From: UBA699 sp050261915 | GTDB lineage: Bacteria > Bacillota > Clostridia > Clostridiales > Clostridiaceae | Assembly (NCBI GenBank): GCA_050261915.1 | Contig: JBLNDT010000006.1 | Span: forward strand, 1-64,000 | Length of the DNA stretch: 64,000 bases | Direction: 5' to 3' | Shown here: piece after piece, positions 1 to 8,037 of the stretch | How the letters are laid out: each line of letters begins with the position of its first letter | Position numbering within the stretch: position 1 is the first letter of the stretch | Made by a program: the position numbers and the translations under genes | Notes under the pieces: generated by a model | Told to the model about the DNA's origin: nothing | What the model saw: the letters and a program-made list of their open reading frames with translations, nothing else | The model's database searches: none

Positions 1-119
1 TATCTGGTGGTAATGGCCTAAAGGTAACACCCGTTCCCATTCCGAACACGAAGGTTAAGCTTTAGAGCGCCAATGGTACTGCAGGGGAGGCCTTGTGGGA
101 GAGTAGGTAGCTGCCAGGT
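1..119 (+). rRNA. rrf: 5S ribosomal RNA
   Basis: The 5S rRNA of the large ribosomal subunit. The 5' end (CTGGTGGT near position 4) pairs with GCTGCCAGG near 110-118 to close helix I. The conserved internal blocks CCCGTTCCCATTCCGAACA and GAGTAGGTAG are present. The expected length of about 117 nt fits the space available, so the gene is complete or within a base or two of complete. It is probably the last gene of an rRNA operon that lies outside the window. Confidence 0.95.
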
Positions 120-121
120 TA

Positions 122-153
122 AAAAAACACTGAGTTTATGCTCAGTGTTTTTT
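122..153 (+). terminator. rRNA operon terminator
   Basis: AACACTGAG (126-134) pairs with CTCAGTGTT (141-149) around a 6-nt loop, followed by a T run. It lies directly behind the 5S gene, as expected for a rho-independent terminator. Confidence 0.9.
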
Positions 154-192
154 ATTTTTGACCAGCTCATTTAGTTGTATTCTAAGAAGCTT

Positions 193-221
193 TTGACAAA
201 CTTCGAATAATATGTTATTAT
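193..221 (+). promoter_or_regulatory. Sigma-A promoter of tRNA-Phe
   Basis: TTGACA at 193-198, a 17-bp spacer and TATTAT at 216-221, placed about 30 bp before the tRNA. The near-consensus match means the tRNA can be transcribed separately from the rRNA operon, which is terminated upstream. Confidence 0.8.
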
Positions 222-249
222 AAATAAGTCGTTTGAGACAAGTAATCAT

Positions 250-324
<75 letters not shown>

Positions 325-325
<1 letters not shown>

Positions 326-357
326 TACACTTCATTTATTATGAAGTGTATTTTTTT
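325..357 (+). terminator. tRNA-Phe terminator
   Basis: ATACACTTCAT (325-335) and ATGAAGTGTAT (341-351) form an 11-bp stem with a 5-nt loop, followed by TTTTTT. It separates the tRNA from the downstream foldase gene. Confidence 0.9.
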
Positions 358-431
358 ATGGAAATATACTGAAAAGTATGTAATAATAATGTAGGTATGA
401 AATATACAAACAAGGATAAAGGAGTAATAAA

Positions 432-1175
432 ATGGAAAATAAAGTATTAGCTATTGTAAACGGACAAGAAATTACTGAAAGAGATTTGGATTTAACATTA
501 ATGAGATTTCCAAAAGAAAGACAAGGATTTATGAATACAGAAGAAGGAAGAAAGCAGCTGCTTGACCAGATGATTTCCTTCGAACTTATTTATAAAGATG
601 CAAAGGAATCAGGACTTGAAAATGATGAAAATTATCTTCTTCAGCTTGAAATGGCAAAGAAAGAATTATTAATTCAAGCTGGTATATCAAAAATTATGGC
701 GGGCGTTACTGTTACAGACAGCGAAGTTGAAGATTACTACAAGGCAAATGAAAATATGTTTGCAAACCAGGCAACTGTTACTGCTAAACACATACTTGTA
801 GATTCAGCAGAAAAGGCAGGGGATATTAAGGCAGAAATACTTAATGGTAAAGCTTTTGAGGATGCTGCATTTGAATATTCAACATGTCCTTCAAACTCAC
901 AAGGCGGAAGCTTAGGAGCATTCTCAAGGGGCCAGATGGTACCTGAATTTGAAGATGCTGCATTTGCTATGGAAATTGGAGCTGTTAGTGATCCAGTTCA
1001 AACACAATTTGGATATCACCTCATAAAGGTTGATGCTAAGGCGGAAGCTGGAGTTAAACCATTTGCAGAAGTAAAGGATATGATTAAAAATAAACTTCTT
1101 CAGGAAAGACAGGCATATAAGTATTCTGAAGCTGTGAATAAGTTAAAGGATAAAAACAAAGTAGAAATAAAATAA
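432..1175 (+). CDS. Parvulin-type peptidylprolyl isomerase
   Basis: A 247-residue protein that should catalyse cis-trans isomerisation of prolyl bonds. The N-terminal ~90 residues are a SurA/PrsA-like helical chaperone part. Residues ~115-205 are the PpiC rotamase domain, with the typical KHILV, GGSLGAFSRGQMVPEFE and FGYHLIKV blocks. There is no signal peptide or lipobox, so unlike PrsA it should act in the cytoplasm. The start follows an AAAGGAG site at 418-424. It is a single-gene unit that ends in its own hairpin. Members of this cytosolic clostridial family have little experimental characterisation. Confidence 0.9.
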   Translation: MENKVLAIVNGQEITERDLDLTLMRFPKERQGFMNTEEGRKQLLDQMISFELIYKDAKESGLENDENYLLQLEMAKKELLIQAGISKIMAGVTVTDSEVEDYYKANENMFANQATVTAKHILVDSAEKAGDIKAEILNGKAFEDAAFEYSTCPSNSQGGSLGAFSRGQMVPEFEDAAFAMEIGAVSDPVQTQFGYHLIKVDAKAEAGVKPFAEVKDMIKNKLLQERQAYKYSEAVNKLKDKNKVEIK

Positions 1176-1181
1176 GATTTT

Positions 1182-1210
1182 AGGCTGTGTCCATGTACAC
1201 AGCCTTTATT
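1182..1210 (+). terminator. Terminator after the foldase gene
   Basis: AGGCTGTGT (1182-1190) pairs with ACACAGCCT (1197-1205) around a 6-nt loop, followed by TTATT. The T run is short, so termination may be partial. Confidence 0.7.
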
Positions 1211-1244
1211 ACAATATAATCTTAAAGAAGCCAGGTGAAGTTAT

Positions 1245-2015
1245 ATGAATAAAGCACTAGAAATAAAGAATGTCAAAATAGGAGAAGGAATTCCTAAGAT
1301 ATGCACTTCAATAATTGGAAGAAGCCTTATAGAGATTTTGGAAGAAGCTGAGGTTATTAAGGAAACTTCCGCAGATATTGTAGAATGGCGTGTGGATTTC
1401 TATGAGCACTATGATAATCTTAAAGAAGTAATTAATGCACTTAGCAAAGTATCAAATATAATTCCTGATAAACCTCTTATATTTACTTTTAGAAGTAAAG
1501 CAGAAGGAGGAGAAAATGAAATTACATCGGAAACTTATTTTAAACTAAATAGAGCTGCAGCAGAATCAGGATATGCTGATATTATTGATGTTGAACTATT
1601 TAATGAGGAAGAAAATATTAGGTCCTTAATACATTTTGCTCATGAAAAAGCTGTATCTGTAATAGTTTCAAATCATGATTTCAAAAAAACCCCTGAAAAA
1701 TGTGAAATAATAAAGAGGATTTTAAAAGCATGGGATTTAGGAGCTGATATTCCTAAAATTGCAGTTATGCCTCAAAATACGTTAGATGTAATAACACTTT
1801 TAGACGCTTCTATAATTGTTAAAGAGGAATATGGCAATGGGCCTGTTATTACAATGTCTATGGCTGGGAAAGGTTTAATAAGCAGGCTATCTGGAGAAAT
1901 ATTTGGTTCTGATGTTACCTTTGGAGCTGCAAAAAAAGCTTCAGCCCCGGGTCAGATTTCAGTAAAAGATCTAAGAAATATTATAAATTTAATTCATGAC
2001 AATTTATATATTTAG
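1245..2015 (+). CDS. aroD: 3-dehydroquinate dehydratase, type I
   Basis: Third enzyme of the shikimate pathway; it dehydrates 3-dehydroquinate to 3-dehydroshikimate through a Schiff base. The 256 residues match the normal length of the class I TIM-barrel enzyme. Family motifs are visible: EWRVD near residue 47, the general-base His in SNHDF, the Schiff-base Lys in the PKIAVMP stretch, and the C-terminal MSMAGKG and FGSDVTFG blocks. The ATG lies behind AGGTGA. The gene sits away from other aro genes and is followed after 9 bp by the sirtuin gene, so the two are probably co-transcribed. Confidence 0.95.
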   Translation: MNKALEIKNVKIGEGIPKICTSIIGRSLIEILEEAEVIKETSADIVEWRVDFYEHYDNLKEVINALSKVSNIIPDKPLIFTFRSKAEGGENEITSETYFKLNRAAAESGYADIIDVELFNEEENIRSLIHFAHEKAVSVIVSNHDFKKTPEKCEIIKRILKAWDLGADIPKIAVMPQNTLDVITLLDASIIVKEEYGNGPVITMSMAGKGLISRLSGEIFGSDVTFGAAKKASAPGQISVKDLRNIINLIHDNLYI

Positions 2016-2024
2016 GAGGTTAAT

Positions 2025-2747
2025 ATGAGTATAGAAAAATTAAAAGCTATTATAGATAACAGCAATAATATAGTTTTCTTTGGGGGAGCTGGGGTTTCTA
2101 CTGAAAGCAACATTCCAGATTTCAGATCTGAAAATGGTTTATATAAGGCTTTGAACAATAAAAGCTATTCCCCTGAAACCATGCTTAGTCACAGCTTTTT
2201 TGAAAATCATACTCAAGAATTTTACGACTTTTATAAGAAAAAAATGATATATAAAGATGCTCTTCCAAATGATGCACATTATGCATTGGCAGAACTTGAA
2301 AAAAGGAAAAAATTAAAGGCTGTGGTAACACAAAATATCGATGGCCTTCACCAAATAGCGGGTTCTCAAAATGTAATGGAGCTTCATGGAAGTATTCACA
2401 GGAATTTTTGCAGAAATTGCGGAAAGTATTTTGACTTGGAATATATTTTAAACAGCAAAGAAATACCTGTTTGCGACAAATGCGGGGGTGTAGTAAAGCC
2501 TGATGTTGTATTATATGAAGAGTCTTTAGACATGGATGTTATAAACAAGGCAGTGGATTTCATTTCAAATGCGGATGTTTTAATTATAGGAGGCACTTCA
2601 CTGGTGGTTTATCCTGCAGCAAGCCTTATAAAATATTATAATGGAAATAAGCTTATACTCATAAATAAATCCACCACAAGCTATGACAGCAGGGCGGATT
2701 TAATCTTTCATGAAAGTATAGGAATGGTGCTTAAAAGTATTCTATAG
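2025..2747 (+). CDS. cobB: NAD-dependent protein deacylase (sirtuin)
   Basis: Sir2-family enzyme that removes acyl groups from lysine side chains using NAD+. All core motifs are present in 240 residues: GAGVSTES and PDFRS for NAD binding, TQNIDGLH, the catalytic His in ELHGS, a structural zinc site of two CxxC pairs (CRNC and CDKC), and GTSLVVYPA. It starts 9 bp behind aroD with an AGGAGG site. In Firmicutes the usual role is reversal of lysine acetylation of acyl-CoA synthetases; substrates here cannot be told from sequence. Confidence 0.95.
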   Translation: MSIEKLKAIIDNSNNIVFFGGAGVSTESNIPDFRSENGLYKALNNKSYSPETMLSHSFFENHTQEFYDFYKKKMIYKDALPNDAHYALAELEKRKKLKAVVTQNIDGLHQIAGSQNVMELHGSIHRNFCRNCGKYFDLEYILNSKEIPVCDKCGGVVKPDVVLYEESLDMDVINKAVDFISNADVLIIGGTSLVVYPAASLIKYYNGNKLILINKSTTSYDSRADLIFHESIGMVLKSIL

Positions 2748-2770
2748 GAGGGTAAAGCCCTCCTTTTATT
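2746..2770. terminator. Convergent terminator between cobB and the S66 peptidase
   Basis: AGGAGGG (2746-2752) and CCCTCCT (2758-2764) form a 7-bp stem that overlaps the cobB stop codon, followed by TTTTATTTT. The converging minus-strand gene ends at 2766. Confidence 0.75.
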
Positions 2771-3683
2771 TTAATACAGCGTTCAATACCTTTATTATTT
2801 TATTTTCACAATCCAAAGCAATTTCAGCTCCAATTGGCAGGGTTAGTTTTGGATATCCATGACCAGACATAAAGTTAATGAGTGTGGGCTTATTTAAATT
2901 TAATATCCTGTCATTTATAACCTCATCTAAGGTAAAGCTTCGTTCATAATGTGGCAGACTGCATTTTGTAAACTGACCTAAAATTATGCCCGCACACTTT
3001 TGAATCCTTTCTGACAATATAAGCTGAGTAAACATTCGATCAATTTTATAGGGAGTTTCATTTATTTCTTCAATAAAAAGAATATTGTTTTCAAATTCAA
3101 TTTCGTGAGAAGTTCCAATAAGGCTGCATATCAAGGATAAATTCCCACCCACCAGTTTTCCTAGAGCAGTTTCCTTTGAAAAGCCTGTCAGGTCGTAATC
3201 TTTAGGATTTTTTATTATATAAGGGGAATCACCCTCCATTATTGTATGCAAGAAGCTTTTTAAAGTTTCTTCATGGCTGAAATCAGAATTACACATAGGT
3301 GAATGGAAGGTAATAAATCCGCAATGTTTATTGATTGTATTTAGGAAAACTGTTATATCGCTAAACCCAGCAAATATTTTTGGGTTTTTACCTATAGCAT
3401 TGAAATTAATGTAAGGAAGAAGTCTCATACAACCGTAGCCTCCACGGATGCATAAAACCATTTTAACTTCATCATCCAGGAACATATCCATTAAGTCTTT
3501 TGCCCTATCAATGTCAGAACCTGCTAAGTAACCATTTTTGTCATATATGTGATTTCCTTCCTTAACACTAAAGCCAAGATTTTTAATAACAGCTATTCCC
3601 CTTTGGATTTCTTCATAAGGGAGTGGACCGGCAGGAGATACAATTCCTATAGTATCTCCAAAACGTATTTTTTCAGCTAACAA
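2766..3683 (-). CDS. S66-family carboxypeptidase (LdcA/MccF-like)
   Basis: A 305-residue serine carboxypeptidase of the MEROPS S66 family. Known members either trim the terminal D-Ala from murein tetrapeptides (LdcA) or cleave microcin C7-type nucleotide peptides (MccF). Visible motifs are SPAGP near the N-terminus, CIRGGYG, the nucleophile Ser in GFSD, the Glu in LFIEEINE, and the C-terminal His in GHGYPK. The start is TTG at 3683-3681, with GAGGTG a few bases upstream and no better alternative. It lies 23 bp behind the CorA-like gene on the same strand. Sequence alone does not separate murein recycling from antibiotic resistance. Confidence 0.88.
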   Translation of the reverse strand: MLAEKIRFGDTIGIVSPAGPLPYEEIQRGIAVIKNLGFSVKEGNHIYDKNGYLAGSDIDRAKDLMDMFLDDEVKMVLCIRGGYGCMRLLPYINFNAIGKNPKIFAGFSDITVFLNTINKHCGFITFHSPMCNSDFSHEETLKSFLHTIMEGDSPYIIKNPKDYDLTGFSKETALGKLVGGNLSLICSLIGTSHEIEFENNILFIEEINETPYKIDRMFTQLILSERIQKCAGIILGQFTKCSLPHYERSFTLDEVINDRILNLNKPTLINFMSGHGYPKLTLPIGAEIALDCENKIIKVLNAVLK

Positions 3684-3706
3684 ATATATAACACCTCGGA
3701 AAATTT

Positions 3707-4648
3707 TTAAAATAAATTTTTCTTTTTTAAAATAATTATAGCGATTACTGATATGGCAATAGCCACCATATAAACGAACCAGAAACCTGTCCTGCTATCA
3801 GCAAATGGGATACCTCCAACATTCATTCCAAAGGAACCAAAAATAATATTTGGTATTGCCATTACAATGGTAACTGAAGCAAGAAGCTTCATTACAATAT
3901 TAAGGTTGTTTGATATTACTGAAGCAAAAGCATCCATTGTGCCGCTTAGAATATTGCTGTATATGTTAGCCATTTCTATTGCCTGCTTATTTTCAATTAT
4001 TACATCCTCAAGTATATTTTGATCTTCCTGGTACTTCTGAAGAAGTTCCAGCTTCAGCATTTTCTCTAGGGTTATTTCATTTGACTTTAGTGATGTTGAG
4101 AAATAAACAAGAGATTTTTCAAGGGATAAAAGCTGAATCAACTCTTTATTTCTAAGTGATTTGTGCAGCCTTTTTTCAATCATAAGGCTTTTCTTATCAA
4201 TCTGACGGAGATATATCAGGTAGTAGCTGGCAATTCTATACAATATCTGAAGTATAAACCTAGACCTTTTAAATGTGAAAAAGGATTTAATTTTACCATC
4301 TATAAAATCAGTTAATATTTTGCTGTTTTTTAGACAAACAGTAATAATAGATGATTCAGTATGTATTATTGCCAAAGGATAAGAATCATAGGTTAATGAA
4401 TTATCCTCCATTTCAGTAAAAGGTATGTCTACAATTACTAAAAGGTTATTATCCTCTATATCGATACGGGAAGTCTCCTCTTCGTCCAGGGCCGCTTTTA
4501 AAAACTCCATTGAAACTCCGGTTTTTTTTGAAATAAGGAGCAGATCCTGATCTGAAGGGGCTACTATATTAATCCAGCATCCTGGTTGAATACTATCTAC
4601 AGTCTGTAATACATTAGGTACATCCATGCTTTTGTATATTGAAATCAT
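3707..4648 (-). CDS. CorA-family divalent cation transporter
   Basis: A 313-residue member of the CorA/MIT superfamily, pentameric channels for Mg2+ and related ions. A large cytosolic alpha/beta domain is followed by a long helical neck. Two membrane helices close the C-terminus. The selectivity signature appears as GMN within FGSFGMN, directly after transmembrane helix 1, followed by the usual basic tail (KKKN). ATG start behind AGGAGG. Probably co-transcribed with the S66 gene downstream. The transported ion is inferred from the family only. Confidence 0.9.
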   Translation of the reverse strand: MISIYKSMDVPNVLQTVDSIQPGCWINIVAPSDQDLLLISKKTGVSMEFLKAALDEEETSRIDIEDNNLLVIVDIPFTEMEDNSLTYDSYPLAIIHTESSIITVCLKNSKILTDFIDGKIKSFFTFKRSRFILQILYRIASYYLIYLRQIDKKSLMIEKRLHKSLRNKELIQLLSLEKSLVYFSTSLKSNEITLEKMLKLELLQKYQEDQNILEDVIIENKQAIEMANIYSNILSGTMDAFASVISNNLNIVMKLLASVTIVMAIPNIIFGSFGMNVGGIPFADSRTGFWFVYMVAIAISVIAIIILKKKNLF

Positions 4649-4812
4649 TTTTGCCTCCTAGAGTTTAATATCATATATATATTATAACTTATGGACTAAT
4701 GTTGTATAGAGGTAAAATAATTTATTTGGACAAAATAAAATTGGACAACATCTTGAATAAACTGTACTAAATAGGCAAGGATTAAAGTATTAAGAGCTTC
4801 AAGGAGGAAGGT

Positions 4813-5025
4813 ATGAAAAAACCTAGTTGTATTATATGCGGAAAGGCTTTAAATGATGGTATAATAATAGATAGAAAAGGAATATGCAGGCATTGTGAGG
4901 AAAAACTGATTAATGAAAAACCCGACACGGATTTTTACGAATACTATAAATTTTGCATACGAAAAAACATTGCTTCAAATTTTCTCAAAAGGGAGGGACG
5001 GTATTGTCTGAACTACCGATTATAG
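4813..5025 (+). CDS. gin: Anti-sigma-G factor Gin (CsfB)
   Basis: A 70-residue protein of the Gin/CsfB family, which in Bacillus blocks sigma-G (and sigma-E) so that forespore late genes are not switched on too early. The zinc-binding signature is clear: CIIC near the N-terminus and CRHC about 20 residues later, followed by a short helical tail. RBS AAGGAGG. The position in front of the decarboxylase and tmk matches the csfB-yaaO-tmk order of B. subtilis, which supports the call. Its stop lies inside the start of the next gene, so the two are translationally linked. It marks the host as a spore former. Confidence 0.88.
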   Translation: MKKPSCIICGKALNDGIIIDRKGICRHCEEKLINEKPDTDFYEYYKFCIRKNIASNFLKREGRYCLNYRL

Positions 5026-6437
5026 AAGCTGTAACTAAATACATTAAGGAGAATAATGTATTGTTCTGCACCCCGGGACATAAAGGTGGAGCCGGATTTA
5101 ATGCATTTAACAAGGATGAATTAATTAATAATATATTTAAGTTTGACATAACAGAGGTAGAGGGACTGGATAACCTTCATAATCCTGAAGGAGTTATAAA
5201 AGAATCCCTTCAATTGCTTTCAGCTTTTTATGGGAGTTACAAATCTTATTATCTAGTTAATGGAAGTACCCTTGGAAACATGATAATGTTATTCAGTAGT
5301 TTTAATGAGGGAGATAAGGTGCTTATTGAAAGATGCTGCCATAAATCAGTATATAATGCTGTTATTATGAAAAAGTTAAAACCCATATTTATTAAAAATG
5401 TTGTAAGTCCTGATTTAGGCATACCATTATCCATAGATATGGATCACTTTTTTCAACTTATAAATGATGAGAAGGATATAAAGGGAATTGTAATAACATA
5501 TCCAAATTACTATGGACTTTGCTGCAATCTTGAGCTTATTATAAAGGAGTGCGGAAAGCATGGACTAAAGGTTCTTGTGGACTCAGCTCATGGAGCACAT
5601 TTTGGGGTGAGTACAAAATTACCCGCAAGTGCAATAAAGCTTGGAGCAGACATGGTGGTTACAAGCAGCCACAAAACTCTTCCAAGTCTTACTCAGACGG
5701 CTTATCTTCACATTTCTGAAAATACAGATGTTAATAAAGTGGATTTTTACTTTAAGGCTTTAAGTAGTACAAGCCCCTCCTATATGTTTTTATGTTCTCT
5801 GGAGTATGCAAGATTCTATTTAGAAAGGCTGGGCAAGAAAGATTACGATGAGCTCATAAGGGTTTCAGATATTTACAGAAATAAAATTAATTCAATAAAT
5901 CATATCCACATAATTGGAAAAAATGATATAATCAATGGAAACCTTGTTTATGATATGGATTCAACCAGGTACATAATTAATTTGGAAAAGGGGTTTAGCG
6001 GACACCTTTTGCTTAAATATCTAAGAAAAAATGGGATTCAGGGTGAACTCAGCGATGAGTCAAATGTGGTGCTTATTTTATCATCTTTTAACAAAGAGTG
6101 GGAATTTGAAAAATTATATTTTTTATTGAAAAATTGTAATTTTGAAACACTAAAGAGCAAAAATTATGATATAGTTAAATATAATATACCAGAGTTGATA
6201 TTAAATCCTTTTGAAGCTGTAAATTCTAATAAAATGTTAAAAGAGTACAAGCATTCAAAAGGGTGTATAAGTGCAGGAGAAGTAACCCCTTATCCCCCTG
6301 GAATTCCAATTTTAATGCCAGGTGAGAAGATAACAGATGAGTTCATAGATGCTATTGAAATGTATCAAGACATGGGGGTAAATATGATTGGAATTACTTC
6401 TGACAAGCTTTGGGTTGTAGATATTATGGAGGATTAA
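5004..6437 (+). CDS. Orn/Lys/Arg decarboxylase family protein (YaaO-like)
   Basis: PLP-dependent fold-type I decarboxylase of about 477 residues. The TPGHKGG motif near the N-terminus, the DSAHGAHFG stretch, and the Schiff-base Lys in SSHKTLPS identify the family. The C-terminal block PYPPGIP followed by MPGE is also typical. The start chosen is TTG at 5004, because GGGAGGG lies just upstream; an ATG at 4953 would add 17 residues that do not look like the family. It overlaps gin by 22 bp. In Bacillus and Clostridium this gene precedes tmk. The amino acid it acts on is not resolved, and catalytic decarboxylation by YaaO-type proteins is inferred from the family. Confidence 0.88.
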   Translation: MSELPIIEAVTKYIKENNVLFCTPGHKGGAGFNAFNKDELINNIFKFDITEVEGLDNLHNPEGVIKESLQLLSAFYGSYKSYYLVNGSTLGNMIMLFSSFNEGDKVLIERCCHKSVYNAVIMKKLKPIFIKNVVSPDLGIPLSIDMDHFFQLINDEKDIKGIVITYPNYYGLCCNLELIIKECGKHGLKVLVDSAHGAHFGVSTKLPASAIKLGADMVVTSSHKTLPSLTQTAYLHISENTDVNKVDFYFKALSSTSPSYMFLCSLEYARFYLERLGKKDYDELIRVSDIYRNKINSINHIHIIGKNDIINGNLVYDMDSTRYIINLEKGFSGHLLLKYLRKNGIQGELSDESNVVLILSSFNKEWEFEKLYFLLKNCNFETLKSKNYDIVKYNIPELILNPFEAVNSNKMLKEYKHSKGCISAGEVTPYPPGIPILMPGEKITDEFIDAIEMYQDMGVNMIGITSDKLWVVDIMED

Positions 6438-6439
6438 AT

Positions 6440-6478
6440 GTGGGTATAGGTAAAGTAATAGTTATTGAGGGCTTATGA
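6440..6478 (+). pseudogene. tmk: Host tmk, 5' fragment cut by the element
   Basis: Begins with GTG 7 bp behind a GGAGG site that overlaps the decarboxylase end. The reading MGIGKVIVIEG is the first beta strand and start of the P-loop of thymidylate kinase. Native sequence ends with GGC at 6472; the element then adds one codon and TGA at 6476-6478. The rest of the gene resumes in frame at 17161. Joining 6440-6472 to 17161-17808 gives an uninterrupted 226-codon tmk. This is the left half of an interrupted essential gene and cannot make an active enzyme. Confidence 0.9.
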
Positions 6479-6484
6479 TTACTT
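6467..6484 (+). repeat. Left attachment core and terminal inverted repeat
   Basis: GAGGGC (6467-6472) is tmk coding sequence (Glu-Gly) and aligns with GATGGT at the right junction. It is followed by the element tip TTATGATTACTT, which matches the inverted right tip at 11 of 12 positions. A related copy, GATTACTTGAG, occurs at 6555-6565 and may be an internal recombinase site. Confidence 0.75.
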
Positions 6485-6497
6485 AGGAATATGTCTA

Positions 6498-6537
6498 AAA
6501 CAACACTTATCATTAATATGGTAAGTGTTGTTTTTAT
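6498..6537 (+). terminator. Terminator just inside the left end
   Basis: AAACAACACTTA (6498-6509) and TAAGTGTTGTTT (6522-6533) form a 12-bp stem followed by TTTTTATA. It would stop transcripts of the host gin-decarboxylase-tmk operon before they enter the recombinase genes, and so also cut off darA, holB and ricT from that promoter. Confidence 0.8.
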
Positions 6538-6560
6538 ATATAAATTAAAGATAAGATTAC

Positions 6561-6589
6561 TTGAGATAATGCACATAATATTGTATAGT
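6561..6589 (+). promoter_or_regulatory. Probable promoter of the recombinase operon
   Basis: TTGAGA (6561-6566), 17-bp spacer, TATAGT (6584-6589). The -35 lies inside the internal copy of the end repeat (GATTACTTGAG, 6555-6565), so recombinase bound there could repress its own operon; this last point is inference. Confidence 0.6.
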
Positions 6590-6637
6590 TATGTTAATGA
6601 AATCTATAAGTGTAGTAAGTAAGAGGAGAGAATGCCA

Positions 6638-8017
6638 ATGTACATAATAAGAGAAAGGCGTAACTATAAGGAAACTGTATATGAGAAATGGATAGTTAAT
6701 AATAAGTCGGAACAAATTCTACTAAAGAAAGTTAAAGTAAAATCTGTGGAGGTATCTGATGATAAAGGCACTCAATATTTTTTACTATATAATAGTAGAA
6801 TGGAATTGATAAGTGATGCTTTCAAGTTTATAAATATCAAGATGGTAAAACATTCCCCAAATAGTAAAGAAAAAGCAGTATACACACTTAAACAGCTATT
6901 CGCTTTTGCAGAATTATTCAATTTAGATTATAAAAAGATTAATGAAAAACAAGCTGAGGAGTTTAAGCAATTCTTATATGGTGGAACTAAAAATGGGGCT
7001 ATTTATGAAATTAATATAGAAACACAAAGAGGAGCAGATACAATAAATGAATATTTAGGGTATTGTAGAAAGTTCTATGAGTTTTTAAAAATAAAAGATT
7101 CATCATTTCATCAGATAAATACGGTAATCGAAAAGTCGGGTACAGGTTTTATGGCTCATGCCAACAAAAACACAGTAGTGGAATACAAGCTGAATGATAA
7201 ATCACAATATGATAATCATAAAGTACCTATGTATATTAAACCTTTTGAGTTAAAAAGGATATTAGAAGTAATTAGAAAAGAATATTCAATAAGAGAAGAA
7301 ATAATTGTTAGATTAATGTATGAGTGTGGATTAAGGCTTGGAGAAGTGTTAGGACTTACGCTTGAAGATATAACAACATCACCTGAAGATATTTGTAATA
7401 AAAATAAAGATGAATTAGGAAAACTTATTATTCGGAACAGAGTTTCTGATAATAAGTGGCAATTAGCAAAGGGATGCATTATTCCTGGTGGATTTGAAGA
7501 TTACAAAAATGATTTTTACAATAAAGAAAATGTAGGATATGAGGTAGCTAAACCAACAATATCACTTTTATCTATTATTGAAGAATATATTTCTAATGAG
7601 CATGGGCATATGACCACTAGAAGGCGAAAGAATTATTTAGCTTATTCAAAAGCTGATATGGTTACGGACGGGAAGAACCTTTCAGGAGATAATTACTATT
7701 TATTTCTTAATAAGAATGGTGCTCCATTAGCTAAAAGTGGTTGGAATAAAATAATAAGGGTGATTTTTTTGAAAACAGGGTTAAAAGTTGATAAAAAAGA
7801 GAGAAAACACAATTTAAATCATAGATTTAGGCATGGATATGCTATGTACTTAAAAAAATATCACAATTATAAAGAAGTTGATTTAATGCACGCATTAAGG
7901 CATAAATCTATTCTTTCAGTAGCTATTTACTTTAGACCTGATGATGATGACTTATATGAAGCTAATAAACAATCTACAGAGGGTATGTATAAACTAATAC
8001 CTGAGTTAAGGATATAA
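6638..8017 (+). CDS. tnpA: Tyrosine recombinase 1 (TnpA/RitA-like)
   Basis: Integrase of the phage-integrase (tyrosine recombinase) family, 459 residues from the ATG at 6638; an ATG at 6632 is too close to the AGGAG site. An N-terminal SAM-like core-binding domain (about 60-190) precedes the catalytic domain. Active-site residues seen: Arg233 in GLRLGEVLGL, His395 and Arg398 in HRFRH, His422 in LRHKS, and nucleophile Tyr431 in AIYFRP. It is the first of three recombinases and is expected to cut and rejoin DNA at the tmk site. It is longer than the 361-residue TnpA of Tn554. Complete catalytic set, so probably active. Confidence 0.9.
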   Translation: MYIIRERRNYKETVYEKWIVNNKSEQILLKKVKVKSVEVSDDKGTQYFLLYNSRMELISDAFKFINIKMVKHSPNSKEKAVYTLKQLFAFAELFNLDYKKINEKQAEEFKQFLYGGTKNGAIYEINIETQRGADTINEYLGYCRKFYEFLKIKDSSFHQINTVIEKSGTGFMAHANKNTVVEYKLNDKSQYDNHKVPMYIKPFELKRILEVIRKEYSIREEIIVRLMYECGLRLGEVLGLTLEDITTSPEDICNKNKDELGKLIIRNRVSDNKWQLAKGCIIPGGFEDYKNDFYNKENVGYEVAKPTISLLSIIEEYISNEHGHMTTRRRKNYLAYSKADMVTDGKNLSGDNYYLFLNKNGAPLAKSGWNKIIRVIFLKTGLKVDKKERKHNLNHRFRHGYAMYLKKYHNYKEVDLMHALRHKSILSVAIYFRPDDDDLYEANKQSTEGMYKLIPELRI

Positions 8018-8037
8018 TTAAAAAGGTAGGTATTTAT

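Noticed and set aside
4953..5003. Upstream ATG start for the decarboxylase
   Set aside because: No ribosome site, and the added residues overlap gin and do not resemble the family.
6438..6449. ATG at 6438 as the tmk start
   Set aside because: It runs into TAG after three codons; the GTG at 6440 in the other frame reads the kinase N-terminus.
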